33,466 nucleotides of DNA from assembly GCA_017547805.1 (NCBI GenBank), contig JAFYOR010000059.1, forward strand, positions 1 to 33,466, in the 5' to 3' direction. Below the pieces are notes generated by a model. That model saw nothing but the letters and a program-made list of their open reading frames with translations, ran no database searches and was not told the origin of the DNA. Shown one piece after another: positions 7,260-15,984 of the stretch (its first letter is position 1; the number at the start of each line of letters is the position of its first letter). A program made the translations under genes and the position numbers. This DNA is from Clostridia bacterium. Its GTDB lineage: Bacteria > Bacillota > Clostridia > Christensenellales > Aristaeellaceae.

Positions 7260-8675
7260 GTGATTATTATCAAGGTTATCCGGCGGCGTATCCGCCTGCT
7301 TACCGCGCTGATGCTTGCGCTGTTTACAGCCATGGGCGCGTATTTCTGCTATTCGGTCTATTTCTACGGCGGACGCTGGATTTCCAATCCGTATAATCCG
7401 CGCATCACCAGCCAGAAACAGAGCGTGATCATGGGTACCCTCACCGACAGGGACGGCACGGTACTGGCGTATACGGATGCAAACGGCGCACGCCGTTACA
7501 GCAACAGCCGCGATACGCGTCTGGCCGTGTGTCAGGTTGTGGGCGACAGCGGCGGCAAGGTTTCAACCGGCGCGGATACGTTCCACGCGCAGTACCTGCT
7601 GGGCTTTAAGTCCAACGTCTTTGAGCGCGTGGCGGACGCCTTTTCAGGAACGCTCCAGCGCGGCGATAACGTGCAGCTGACGGTTTCCGAACGTCTCTCC
7701 CGCTATATCAGCGAACAGTTCCCCGAGGGCAAGCGCGGCGCGGTCGTGGTGATGAACTATAAGACCGGCGAGATTCTTTCCATGGTGTCCATGCCGCAGT
7801 TTGACCCCACGCATGTGGACGAGGCGCTTGATGACGAGGAGGCCGGCGCGCTGGTCAATCGCTGCACGCAGGGCATGTATCCGCCCGGCTCGACGTTCAA
7901 GATCGTGACGATGGCGGCGGCGCTTGAAAACCTGCCGGATCTAGATGACTTTGCCTTTGACTGCACGGGCTATTACCCGGTGGGTCATTACTCCGTCACG
8001 GAATCCTCTGGTCACGGCGTTCAGTCGCTGTCCGATGCGTTTGCGCATTCGTGCAATACGACGTTCGCCGCGCTTTCTCAGGAGCTGGGCTATGAGATGC
8101 TCGGCGATATGGCGCAGAAGCTGGGATTCAACGAAAACTTCCTGTTCAACGACCTCATCGTCTATAATTCCAGCTATCCCATCGACGACCTGAGTCCGGA
8201 GGATCTGGCGTGGTCCTCGATCGGTCAGGGCCGCGTGCTGGCGACGCCGCTGCATATGACGCTCATCGCGTCGGCGATTGCCAACGGCGGCGTGATGAAC
8301 GAGCCGAGGCTTCTTCGCAGCATCACCACCGCGCAGAACGCGCAAAGGACGCTGCCCGCCGCCGCAACGGGGAAACGCGTGATGAAGGCGGAAACCGCGC
8401 AGCGTCTTGAGAAAGAGATGATCCGCGTCGTCAAGAGCGGCACGGGTACGCGCGCCGCGCTTTCTAACGGCTATGTCGTCGCCGGCAAGACGGGCTCCGC
8501 CGAGGCGAGCAACGATAAGTCGATTGAAACGCATGCGTGGTTTGTCGGATATATTACCAACGACAACGCGCCCTACGCGATCAGCGTTGTCGTGGAAAAC
8601 GGCGGCGCGGGCGGCAGCGTGGCGGCGCCGCTGGCCAGAAAGACGCTGCAAAAAGCGATCAACATCGGCCTGTAG
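7260..8675 (+). CDS. Class B penicillin-binding protein (PbpA/FtsI-like transpeptidase)
   Basis: Cross-links peptidoglycan stem peptides outside the membrane, presumably as partner of the SEDS protein upstream. An N-terminal anchor helix (about residues 10-30) follows a basic KVIRRRIR stretch; then a short pedestal and the transpeptidase domain with all three motifs: STFK (Ser211, Lys214), SCN (264-266) and KTG (410-412). About 471 residues, a short class B form without PASTA repeats. The start is uncertain. The best ribosome binding site, AAGGAAGTGA (7254-7263), lies too close to GTG 7260; at normal distance stand ATT 7266 and ATC 7269, just before KVIRRR. GTG 7260 is used here as the conventional choice. 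No terminator separates it from ftsW/rodA, but 466 bp of repeats do. Confidence 0.93.
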   Translation: MIIIKVIRRRIRLLTALMLALFTAMGAYFCYSVYFYGGRWISNPYNPRITSQKQSVIMGTLTDRDGTVLAYTDANGARRYSNSRDTRLAVCQVVGDSGGKVSTGADTFHAQYLLGFKSNVFERVADAFSGTLQRGDNVQLTVSERLSRYISEQFPEGKRGAVVVMNYKTGEILSMVSMPQFDPTHVDEALDDEEAGALVNRCTQGMYPPGSTFKIVTMAAALENLPDLDDFAFDCTGYYPVGHYSVTESSGHGVQSLSDAFAHSCNTTFAALSQELGYEMLGDMAQKLGFNENFLFNDLIVYNSSYPIDDLSPEDLAWSSIGQGRVLATPLHMTLIASAIANGGVMNEPRLLRSITTAQNAQRTLPAAATGKRVMKAETAQRLEKEMIRVVKSGTGTRAALSNGYVVAGKTGSAEASNDKSIETHAWFVGYITNDNAPYAISVVVENGGAGGSVAAPLARKTLQKAINIGL

Positions 8676-8818
8676 CAGGCAGGGCCTGCATCAGCACCGC
8701 TTCGCGGCGGAGGGTCCTGCAAAACTACAGAGCATGAAGAAATGTATGCCCTTGTAGGGGAGGGGCTTTGTTCCTTCCGTCGTCTCTAACGTCACCCAAA
8801 TTGGCAAGGAGGCTGTCT

Positions 8819-9910
8819 ATGAAACGAATCCTCACCCTGTTTATCCTCTTGGCGATGGTCTGCGTGATTTCCTGCGCGTGCGCCGTTGGCGCGACGGTCC
8901 GGGTGTTCACGCCCTTTGCGGATATGGACTTTGCCGCGCAGGCGTATAACGACCTCATCGGCCAATGGGAAACGGAAACCGGCAATTTCGTCGAGGATTA
9001 TTCCGGCGCGATGGACGAGGTTTGGCTTACGCAGCTCAAGGAAATGGCGCGTTCGGGCGAGGCGGACGTTCTGGTGCTTCCGGTGGGTTCCGGGCTGACG
9101 GGCGCGCAGCTGGCGACCGCCGCGGAGCTTAAGCTTGCCGCGCCGCAGCTGGGCGTGCGCATCCTCTCCGCGATGACCGAGCCGGACGGCAGCGTGCTGC
9201 TGACGCCCGTGCGGCTGAACTGGGAGGCGCTGTATGTCAATACCGCGCTGCTTGCGCAGCAGGGGCTTTCCGTTCCCTCCACCCTTGAGGAGCTGACGGC
9301 GGTCTGCGCGCAGCTTGCCGCAAAGGGCGTGCTTCCCATCGCCAATGCGATGCACGACTGGCCGGAGATCGCGCTTGACTGCCTGGCGCTGTGCGGTGCG
9401 CCCGCTGCGCTCTACGGCGGCAGCGAGTCCTTCGCCGGCGCGGAAAATGCGCTTTCCATGCTGGCGGCGGTCGGCGCGTTTGGCAGCGATCCCGCTGCGA
9501 TGACGGACGAGGATGCGATGAACGCCTTCCTTTCCGGCGGCGCGGCAATGCGCTTTGATTCCGATTTCCTCGCCTATGACATCTCCGCGGAGCTGGCGGA
9601 CGCCGTGACGGTGATCGCGCCCCCGACGCTGGGCGGCGTGCAGACGGGGTTTGCCGTGGGCGCGCCGGGCGTGGGACTTGCCATCACGCGCAGCTGCTTT
9701 GAGGATGAGGAGCGGCGCGAGGCGGCGATTTCCCTTTGCGAAAAGCTCCTCGCCAGCGAGGCGCTCGTTTCTCCTGCGGGCGGCGCGCTGGGCAGCAGCA
9801 TCATGCAGCTGACGAAATCCGCACAGGACTGCACGGGCTTGCTCTACGACGCGAACCCCGATGGATTTGACAGCTGGAGCATGCAGGCGGTTTCTTCTCT
9901 GGTAAAGTAA
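8819..9910 (+). CDS. Solute-binding-protein-like lipoprotein
   Basis: A 363-residue exported protein. The signal peptide MKRILTLFILLAMVC is followed by a lipobox VISC (residues 16-19), so Cys19 is probably lipidated. The rest resembles family 1 extracellular solute-binding proteins of ABC importers: a short beta strand RVFTP, a WETETG region, MDEVW, VLVLP, LNWEALYVNTALL hinge-type segment, PSTLEELTAVCAQL and GAAMRFDSD. Similarity is weak and Ala-rich low-complexity drift is evident. The start has AAGGAGG at 8806-8812. No permease or ATPase gene is adjacent, so it is an orphan, or serves as a surface sensor. The ligand is unknown. Confidence 0.65.
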   Translation: MKRILTLFILLAMVCVISCACAVGATVRVFTPFADMDFAAQAYNDLIGQWETETGNFVEDYSGAMDEVWLTQLKEMARSGEADVLVLPVGSGLTGAQLATAAELKLAAPQLGVRILSAMTEPDGSVLLTPVRLNWEALYVNTALLAQQGLSVPSTLEELTAVCAQLAAKGVLPIANAMHDWPEIALDCLALCGAPAALYGGSESFAGAENALSMLAAVGAFGSDPAAMTDEDAMNAFLSGGAAMRFDSDFLAYDISAELADAVTVIAPPTLGGVQTGFAVGAPGVGLAITRSCFEDEERREAAISLCEKLLASEALVSPAGGALGSSIMQLTKSAQDCTGLLYDANPDGFDSWSMQAVSSLVK

Positions 9911-9920
9911 CGTATACAGC

Positions 9921-9952
9921 AAAAGGCGCATCCGCGGTGGATGCGCCTTTTA
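9921..9952. terminator. Bidirectional terminator
   Basis: AAAAGGCGCATCC-GCGGT-GGATGCGCCTTTT, a long perfect stem with A and T tracts, placed between the converging lipoprotein and leucine-rich-repeat genes. Confidence 0.85.
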
Positions 9953-9963
9953 GTTTATGGGAA

Positions 9964-12900
9964 TTACTTGAAGATTGTGCAATCTGTCAAGCTGTCAAGC
10001 GGGGAGTAATCGGTGATGGAGTTAAATGTGAGAAACAGAGATCGCAGATTTGTCATACCAGACAGAGCGGAAACATCCGAAATGCTGTTTTGGGTAAGAT
10101 CAAGATAGGTCAATCCGGTCATGCCGGAGAGCGGAGTAATATCCGAAATTGCATTTCTGAACAGGTACAGTTTTTTCATGTCGGTCATGCCGGCAAGTGC
10201 AGAGAGATCGGAAATGTTGTTGTAGGCTAGATGCAGGGTTGTCAACCCGGTCAGGCTGGCCAGCGGGGTAATGTCTGAGATAGCATTGTTATACAGGTTC
10301 AGCACCTGAAGATTCGTCATCTCTGCAAGCGGCGAAATATCGGTGATGCCGTTTCCGTAAAGATACAGTTCTTTCAGCCCGGTCAAACCGGACAGTGCGG
10401 AAAGGTCGTTGATGCCGACAAGACCAAGTTCAAGATAGGTCAGTCCGGTCATGTGCTGAAGGTCGGAAAGCGTGGATAGCTTTTCTTTCTCGATGGTCAG
10501 CGACGTCACCTTGCCAAGGTCGTTGTAGGTGACGCTTCCCTCCGGCTTCTCCAGCGCCTCACGGACGTGTTTTTCCACCACCGGATCGGCGAAGGTGTAA
10601 TCCTGGTCCAGCGTCTTCCCGTCAAGCGAGGTCAGGCTGGGCAGATTATACAGCGGGGAATAATCGGTGATGGGGTTGTCCTGTACATACAGCGTATCCA
10701 GCTTCGTCATGCCGGCAAGCGCGGAAATGTTGGAGATGCTGTTATGGGCAATGTTCAGCCAGAACAGTTCAGTCATGCCGGCAAGCGGGGAAATGTCGGT
10801 AATCTGATTATTGCTTATGCCCAGATATTTCAGTTCAGTCATGCCGGCAAGCAGGGAAATGTCAGCGATCTGATTTCCGTAGAGATACAGATCTGTCAAC
10901 TTGGTCATGCCGGCAAGCGCAGAAAGATCGCCGATGCCTGCATTGTCGCCAAGTTCCAGATAGGTCAGATTGGTCATGCCCGCAAGCGGGGAAATGTCGC
11001 GGACTTCATTATTACGCAGATCCAGCTTGTTCATTTCCGTCATGCCGGCAAGCGGGGAAATGTCACTGATTTTGTCGTTTTGCAGATACAGCGTGTTCAT
11101 TTCCGTCATGCCGGACAGAGCGGAAATATCGGAAATGCTGTTATTGCAAAGGTTCAGCCATGTCATGCCCGTCATGCCGGCAAGCGGGGAAATGTCGGTG
11201 ATCTGATTATCGCTCAGGCCCAGAGAGGTGATGCCGGTCAGGCCGGACAGGGCGGAAATATCGGAAATGCCGTTTCCGTAAAGATACAGTTGGTTTAGCC
11301 CGGTCAGATCGGACAGCGCGGAAAGGTCGCTGATGCCGGTGTTGTTGCCGAGATCCAGACGGGTCAGCCCGATCATAAACTCAAGATCCCGGAGCTTAGA
11401 AAGGTTTTCATTATTGATGGTCAGCTTCTTGACCCTGACCAGATCGCGATAGGTGATATCACCTTCGGGCATGCTGAGCGCTTCGCGGACGGCCCGCTCG
11501 ATGACGGGGTCTGAAAAGGCGCGAATGTCATTGAGCGATATTCCGTTGAGCAGAGTCAGACTGGGAAAGCTGAGAACCGGGGAAAAGTCGCTGAGGGGAT
11601 TATCTGATAGCGACAGGAGTTCCAGATTGGTCATGGCGGACAGGGCGGAAATATCGCTGATCTGGTTGTCATGCAGATACAGCTTCTGCATCCGGGTCAT
11701 GCCTGCAAGTGGGAGAATATCCGAGAGACCGCTGTTAGTCATCCATAGTTCTGTGAGACCGGTCAGATCTTTGAGCGGGGAAATATCGGTGAAGTCGTTG
11801 GAGCCCACCCTCAGTGCTGTGAGGTTCGTCAGGCCTTGGAGCGGGGAAAGATCAGAAATATTGTTGCCGGTCAGTCGCAGATCTGTGAGACTGGTCATGT
11901 TTTTAATGGGAGAAATGTCGGAAATCTGATTGTTGCTCAGATACAGCGTCTGCATCCGGGTCATCGCGGCGAGCGGAGAAATGTCGCTGATTTCATTATT
12001 CAGCAGCTGAAGCGTCTGCATCTGCGTCATGCCGGACAGGGCGGAAATATCGGAAATGCTGTTGTCAGAGAGGTTCAGCCATGTCATGCTGGACATGCCC
12101 GCAAGCGCAGAAACGTCGGTGATCTGATTTTTGCTCAATCCCAGAGAGGTAATGCCGGTGAGCTGTGCAAGCGGCGAGATGTCGGAGATGCTGTTTCCGT
12201 AAAGATTCACGTATTGAAGACTGGTAAGCTGTGCAAGCGGCGAGATGTCAGAAATGCTGTTTTCATACAGGTACAGTTTCTTCAGATTCGTCAGGCCGGA
12301 AAGCGGAGAAAGGTCCCGGATTCCGGTGTTCTTGCTCAAATCCAGATTGGTCAGCCCGGTCATATACTGAAAATCGGCCAGCGTGGAAATCGCCTCTTCT
12401 TTGATTTCCAATTTCGTCACTTTGACAAGCTCGCCATAGGTGATGCTCCCCTCCGGCTTTGACAGCGCCTTGCGGACGTAGCTTTCCACTACCGGGTCGG
12501 CGAAGGTATACGGTACAGCGGATATATCCTGCTTGCCGATTTCCACACGGGTGTTCGTAAGCGCACTCAGCGGGGCTGTGTCATAGATCCGGTTGTTGTC
12601 CAGAAACAGCTTTTTCAGGTTCGTCAGCCCGGCGAGCGGGGTAATGTCGGCAATCTGATTCTTGGACAAAACCAGATCGGTGAGATGGACCATGCCCCTG
12701 AGCGCAGAGACGTCAGAAATCTGGTTTTGTCCCAGATGCAGGACGGTGAGGTTCGTCAGGCTTTTGAGTGCGGAGATATCGGCGATCTGCCTATTGTCGG
12801 ACAGATACAGCTCCGTCAGATTCGTCAGCCCGGCAAGTGGGGAAACGTTGGCAATCTGATTGTCATACAGCCAGAGCTCTTTAAGGTTTGTCAGGTCTTT

Positions 12901-13545
12901 GAGCGGGGAAAGATCAGAAACCGGGTTGTATTTCAGATCCAGCTCTGTGAGATTTGTCAGCTCGGCGAGCGGGGAAATGTCGCTGACGCCGCCATTCCAG
13001 ACAGACAGGATCGAGAGGTTTTTCATGTGGCGCAGATCGTGCAGGGAGGAAAGCGCTTCATCATAGAAACTCAGCTTTTCTACTTTCTGAAGATCGCCGT
13101 AGGTGATCGCGCCGATGGGCCTTGAAAGCGCTTCGCGCACCGCCTTTTCGATGACGGAATCGGTAAAGACGATGATGCAGGCGGAGCACTTGCCTGCCGC
13201 GCAGTATTTGCCTGTGCAGGCGATGTTCACGTCCTCGCCGGACTGATAGGCGCCGGCATGCTGATAGCCCGTGCCGCTGCAGTCGGGGCACAGGCCGGTG
13301 TTTTCGCAGACCTTGCATGCGACAACGCATTCCGGGCACAGACCGTGATTGCAGCCCGCGGGACAGGCAATCTGGATGGTTTCCCCGGATTCAAAGGAAA
13401 CCTGATTCTGATGTCCTGTGCCGCCGCAGGCGTCGCAGACATGATCGCCGCCGCAGATCCGGCAGGGACCCATGAAATGGAAGGCGGCAAAGACCATCGC
13501 CGCAAACAGCGCGATGCAAAGGATGGCGGCAGGAAGTTTTTTCAT
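9964..13545 (-). CDS. Giant secreted LRR protein with Cys-rich DnaJ-like N-terminus
   Basis: A 1193-residue protein with an N-terminal hydrophobic signal or anchor (residues 4-25), 16 cysteines between residues 28 and 123, and then about forty internalin-like leucine-rich repeats of about 22 residues (pattern LTxLxLxxNxIxDISPLAGM). The Cys region includes CDACGGTG and CPDCSGTG, matching the CxxCxGxG zinc motifs of DnaJ. The LRRs form four blocks, each begun by a conserved cap of the form FxDPVxExxVRxAL followed by PEGxITYxDL, near residues 127, 348, 677 and 985. No LPxTG, choline-binding or other C-terminal anchor is seen. The start has GGAGG six bases upstream. Likely surface exposed and protein-binding; the partner is unknown. 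Confidence 0.85.
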   Translation of the reverse strand: MKKLPAAILCIALFAAMVFAAFHFMGPCRICGGDHVCDACGGTGHQNQVSFESGETIQIACPAGCNHGLCPECVVACKVCENTGLCPDCSGTGYQHAGAYQSGEDVNIACTGKYCAAGKCSACIIVFTDSVIEKAVREALSRPIGAITYGDLQKVEKLSFYDEALSSLHDLRHMKNLSILSVWNGGVSDISPLAELTNLTELDLKYNPVSDLSPLKDLTNLKELWLYDNQIANVSPLAGLTNLTELYLSDNRQIADISALKSLTNLTVLHLGQNQISDVSALRGMVHLTDLVLSKNQIADITPLAGLTNLKKLFLDNNRIYDTAPLSALTNTRVEIGKQDISAVPYTFADPVVESYVRKALSKPEGSITYGELVKVTKLEIKEEAISTLADFQYMTGLTNLDLSKNTGIRDLSPLSGLTNLKKLYLYENSISDISPLAQLTSLQYVNLYGNSISDISPLAQLTGITSLGLSKNQITDVSALAGMSSMTWLNLSDNSISDISALSGMTQMQTLQLLNNEISDISPLAAMTRMQTLYLSNNQISDISPIKNMTSLTDLRLTGNNISDLSPLQGLTNLTALRVGSNDFTDISPLKDLTGLTELWMTNSGLSDILPLAGMTRMQKLYLHDNQISDISALSAMTNLELLSLSDNPLSDFSPVLSFPSLTLLNGISLNDIRAFSDPVIERAVREALSMPEGDITYRDLVRVKKLTINNENLSKLRDLEFMIGLTRLDLGNNTGISDLSALSDLTGLNQLYLYGNGISDISALSGLTGITSLGLSDNQITDISPLAGMTGMTWLNLCNNSISDISALSGMTEMNTLYLQNDKISDISPLAGMTEMNKLDLRNNEVRDISPLAGMTNLTYLELGDNAGIGDLSALAGMTKLTDLYLYGNQIADISLLAGMTELKYLGISNNQITDISPLAGMTELFWLNIAHNSISNISALAGMTKLDTLYVQDNPITDYSPLYNLPSLTSLDGKTLDQDYTFADPVVEKHVREALEKPEGSVTYNDLGKVTSLTIEKEKLSTLSDLQHMTGLTYLELGLVGINDLSALSGLTGLKELYLYGNGITDISPLAEMTNLQVLNLYNNAISDITPLASLTGLTTLHLAYNNISDLSALAGMTDMKKLYLFRNAISDITPLSGMTGLTYLDLTQNSISDVSALSGMTNLRSLFLTFNSITDYSPLDSLTDCTIFK

Positions 13546-13617
13546 ATCTTTATCCTCCGTATGGTGGTTTGAGCAGCAGCGGCGGCGGGCGGAAAAGGAG
13601 TTTCATGATCGGACACA

Positions 13618-13629
13618 TACAGTATATCA
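13618..13629 (-). promoter_or_regulatory. Possible extended -10 promoter for LRR gene
   Basis: On the minus strand TGATATACT (13629-13621) fits an extended -10 element, about 75 bp before the LRR start; no -35 box is seen. Confidence 0.35.
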
Positions 13630-13677
13630 CAGGACGCGCGCGCTGTGTTGCGCGAAAGGCGACAAAGTGCATGCGGC

Positions 13678-14445
13678 TTATACCAGCAGCATCCCCGCGA
13701 GTGTCAGAAGCAGGCAGAGCAGGAACGCGCACAGGCAGCAGGCGAATGCGCTCTGGGAAATGTCTCCCGCGATGGGCGCATGATCGGCTTCGCCCTGAAG
13801 GCCGAGAAGATGCATCAGCGTTTCCTTGGCGTCCTCTCCGCCGATGCGCAGCGGATTTCGTCCGAACAGACCCGCGCACAGGTGCAGCAGGAACATGGCG
13901 ACAGCGTTGCCCATGCGATCAGGCAGCGCAAGGATGCGAATGAGCCGCGGTGATTTGATTTCAAGCAGCCGCAGCGCTGCATATGTCCAGCCCAGCGCGC
14001 CGCCCAGATGCAGCGGCAAGCCGATGGCGCACAGGATGAGCGGCGTGATCAGGCAGGGGACGAGCGCTTCTCCCAGCGCTTCGCAGCAATGCACGACGCG
14101 GGTTTCGTAGGCTTCCCTGTCTTTTGCGTATTTGCCGGAATCCAGCTCGCGCTTGGCTGAAAAGCATTCGGGCATCAGCGCAAAGAAGGAAAACAGCGGC
14201 GCCATCACGAGCGCATCGGCAACGGGATGGACAAGGGAGAGCAGCGTGGAAAAGAGGACAGGACCGGAAAGATAAAGGAAGAGAATGGCTTTGTCATCCG
14301 GGTTTTTCCGTCTTTCGATGATGTTCTGCCTGATGATTCCGGGCAGCGCAGACAGGCGCTGGCTGATCCATGTCTTTGCGCCGGGAACAAGCGTATAGAG
14401 CGCCACGCCGAGCAGCAGCGCGGCAGGCAGCGCAAGCATTCTCAT
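13678..14445 (-). CDS. Membrane protein, distantly CbiB/CobD-like
   Basis: A 255-residue protein with four to six hydrophobic segments. The middle and C-terminal arrangement (EALGEALVPCLITPLI, a GWTYAALRLL stretch where CbiB has its conserved NTLDSM part, then LPDRMGNAVAMFLLHL and a final helix) recalls CbiB/CobD, the membrane enzyme joining aminopropanol phosphate to cobyric acid. The conserved CbiB residues (ENxxDG, DSMVGYKN, SPNxG) are not present, so enzymatic function is doubtful. No other cobalamin genes are in the window. Start by GGAGG seven bases before ATG. It lies downstream of tmcAL on the same strand, separated by a two-hairpin repeat. Confidence 0.55.
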   Translation of the reverse strand: MRMLALPAALLLGVALYTLVPGAKTWISQRLSALPGIIRQNIIERRKNPDDKAILFLYLSGPVLFSTLLSLVHPVADALVMAPLFSFFALMPECFSAKRELDSGKYAKDREAYETRVVHCCEALGEALVPCLITPLILCAIGLPLHLGGALGWTYAALRLLEIKSPRLIRILALPDRMGNAVAMFLLHLCAGLFGRNPLRIGGEDAKETLMHLLGLQGEADHAPIAGDISQSAFACCLCAFLLCLLLTLAGMLLV

Positions 14446-14472
14446 ATAAAAACCTCCTATATACTTAAAACC

Positions 14473-14538
14473 GCGCGAAGCGATGCGGGGTCAAGGGGCT
14501 CAGCCCCTTGACGGGGTTTCAGGGGCAGTCGCCCCTGA
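14473..14538. repeat. Two-hairpin intergenic repeat, copy 1
   Basis: Begins GCGCGAAGCGA (14473-14483), followed by GTCAAGGGGCT-C-AGCCCCTTGAC and TCAGGGGC-AGTC-GCCCCTGA. The same head and two-stem architecture recur at 25469-25529. It could also act as a processing or termination structure for tmcAL. Confidence 0.6.
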
Positions 14539-14547
14539 CATCTCTCA

Positions 14548-15735
14548 TCAAAGAATCACCGGCGACGTGGTAAAATCCCGACCGGCTTTTCGCAGCTGCG
14601 GATTTTTGCAGCCCAGCGACCACAGATCCTGCGCGCGTACATCCAGCGCAAAGAGCGGATCGTCCGCGTCATAATCCGCCGCCTTGGTGATCAGCGGGAT
14701 GGACGCGCGCTCCTTGATTGCGCGCAGCAGCGGCGCGGCGTCCTTCCTGAAGCCCAGAATCCGTGCGTGGGTGGGCAGCGGATGGGCGGCGGCGAAGTCC
14801 TTTGTGATGCCCAGCAGCGCGCAGGCTGCCGCTCGGGAAAGACGCGCGTGCGTGTAGCGCTTTGATTTGACGAGGGCAAGCAGCTCTTCGCGCGTGACGG
14901 CCGTTCTTGCCGCGGCGATGAAGCGGTGCTCAAGCCCTTCGTCCATGCCATAGATGCGCGCAAGCGCGTCCGGCGAAACTGTGCGCAGCAGGTACAAAAG
15001 CGGCTGCGTCAGCGCCTCCTCCTCGTGGATGCCGCACAGCGCTTCGCAGTTCCTGAGCAATCCGGCGTCCGGCACGGATGCAAGCGCCGCTTCAAGCGCT
15101 CCTTCGGCGAGGGCGCGGCGGATGGCCGTCGCGCTGGCCAGCTCGGTCAGCTCGCTCTCGTGGTATCCGGCGCCCTCCCGGATCACGGGCACGGGCGCGA
15201 TATTATCCGGCAGCGCGCGCAGGTATTCAAGCGCCAGCGCGGCGTTGGGATTTGCGATGATGTCGGCAAGCCCTTCAATGCCGCATGCGGCCTGCGCGGC
15301 GAGCGCTCGGGCTTTGGGATAGGGGAGTCCCTCGTTAAGGCGGGCGCGTATGGCATCGGTAAAAACGGGATTTGTTTCATCGAACGCGTCAAGCGCGGCG
15401 GAAAGCAGCGGAAGGGCTTCCTTTTCGCAGCCGAAGGACAGATGCGTGCATACGCCAAGCGCTGCGAGCAGGTGAACGCCGCCGGCGGCAAACTCCTGCG
15501 CGCTGGCGCAGGAAAAACGCGCGGGCAGCTCGATGACCAGATCCGCGCCGCCGGAGAGCGCCATCTTTGCGCGGGACCACTTGTCATGCCGCGCGAACGC
15601 GCCGCGCTGGGTGACGCTGCCGCTCATGACGCAGATGACATAATCCGCTCCGCTCAGCGCGCGGGCGCGGGAAAGATGATAAGCATGTCCCCGGTGAAAG
15701 GGATTGTATTCGCAGATGACGCCGGCGGCGCGCAT
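14548..15735 (-). CDS. tmcAL: tRNA(Met) cytidine acetate ligase
   Basis: TmcAL (formerly YlbM) acetylates C34 of elongator tRNA-Met using acetate and ATP. The 395-residue protein starts MRAAGVICEYNPFHRGH, with the HxGH nucleotidyltransferase motif (HRGH), then VMSGSVTQRG and, further on, ELASATAIRRAL and a C-terminal tRNA-binding part ending around DVRAQDLWSLG. The start at 15735 is chosen by GGAGG seven bases upstream; the longer reading (29 more residues) is non-homologous. It is divergent from acetate kinase, whose substrate is also acetate; this neighbourhood with yceD and rpmF is common in Firmicutes. Confidence 0.93.
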   Translation of the reverse strand: MRAAGVICEYNPFHRGHAYHLSRARALSGADYVICVMSGSVTQRGAFARHDKWSRAKMALSGGADLVIELPARFSCASAQEFAAGGVHLLAALGVCTHLSFGCEKEALPLLSAALDAFDETNPVFTDAIRARLNEGLPYPKARALAAQAACGIEGLADIIANPNAALALEYLRALPDNIAPVPVIREGAGYHESELTELASATAIRRALAEGALEAALASVPDAGLLRNCEALCGIHEEEALTQPLLYLLRTVSPDALARIYGMDEGLEHRFIAAARTAVTREELLALVKSKRYTHARLSRAAACALLGITKDFAAAHPLPTHARILGFRKDAAPLLRAIKERASIPLITKAADYDADDPLFALDVRAQDLWSLGCKNPQLRKAGRDFTTSPVIL

Positions 15736-15810
15736 AGAATCCTCCTGACAAATGACGACGGTTTTGCAAATAAATTCACACTTTGGCTTTTCAAATTGGC
15801 AAAAATGCGG

Positions 15811-15866
15811 TATACTAGACACAAACCATGTACTATACGATGGGCGTATTATACGATATGCCCATT
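15811..15866. promoter_or_regulatory. Divergent tmcAL/ackA control region
   Basis: The 249-bp AT-richer gap between tmcAL and ackA holds several -10-like hexamers on both strands (TATACT at 15811 on plus; TATAAT-type on minus near 15850 and 15866) and an inverted repeat ATGGGC (15840-15845) / GCCCAT (15860-15865). The inverted repeat overlaps the candidate -10 boxes and could be an operator. No box pair of full consensus was found, so promoter positions are not fixed. Confidence 0.4.
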
Positions 15867-15984
15867 ATAGCACGCCCTGATGGATTTACATAGTCCGCAG
15901 CGGCACAAAATCGCAACTGACTATCCGCAAGGATAGCTGTTATATTTTACCCAAACCGGGCAAAAGATTCGGAGGTTGATTCCC

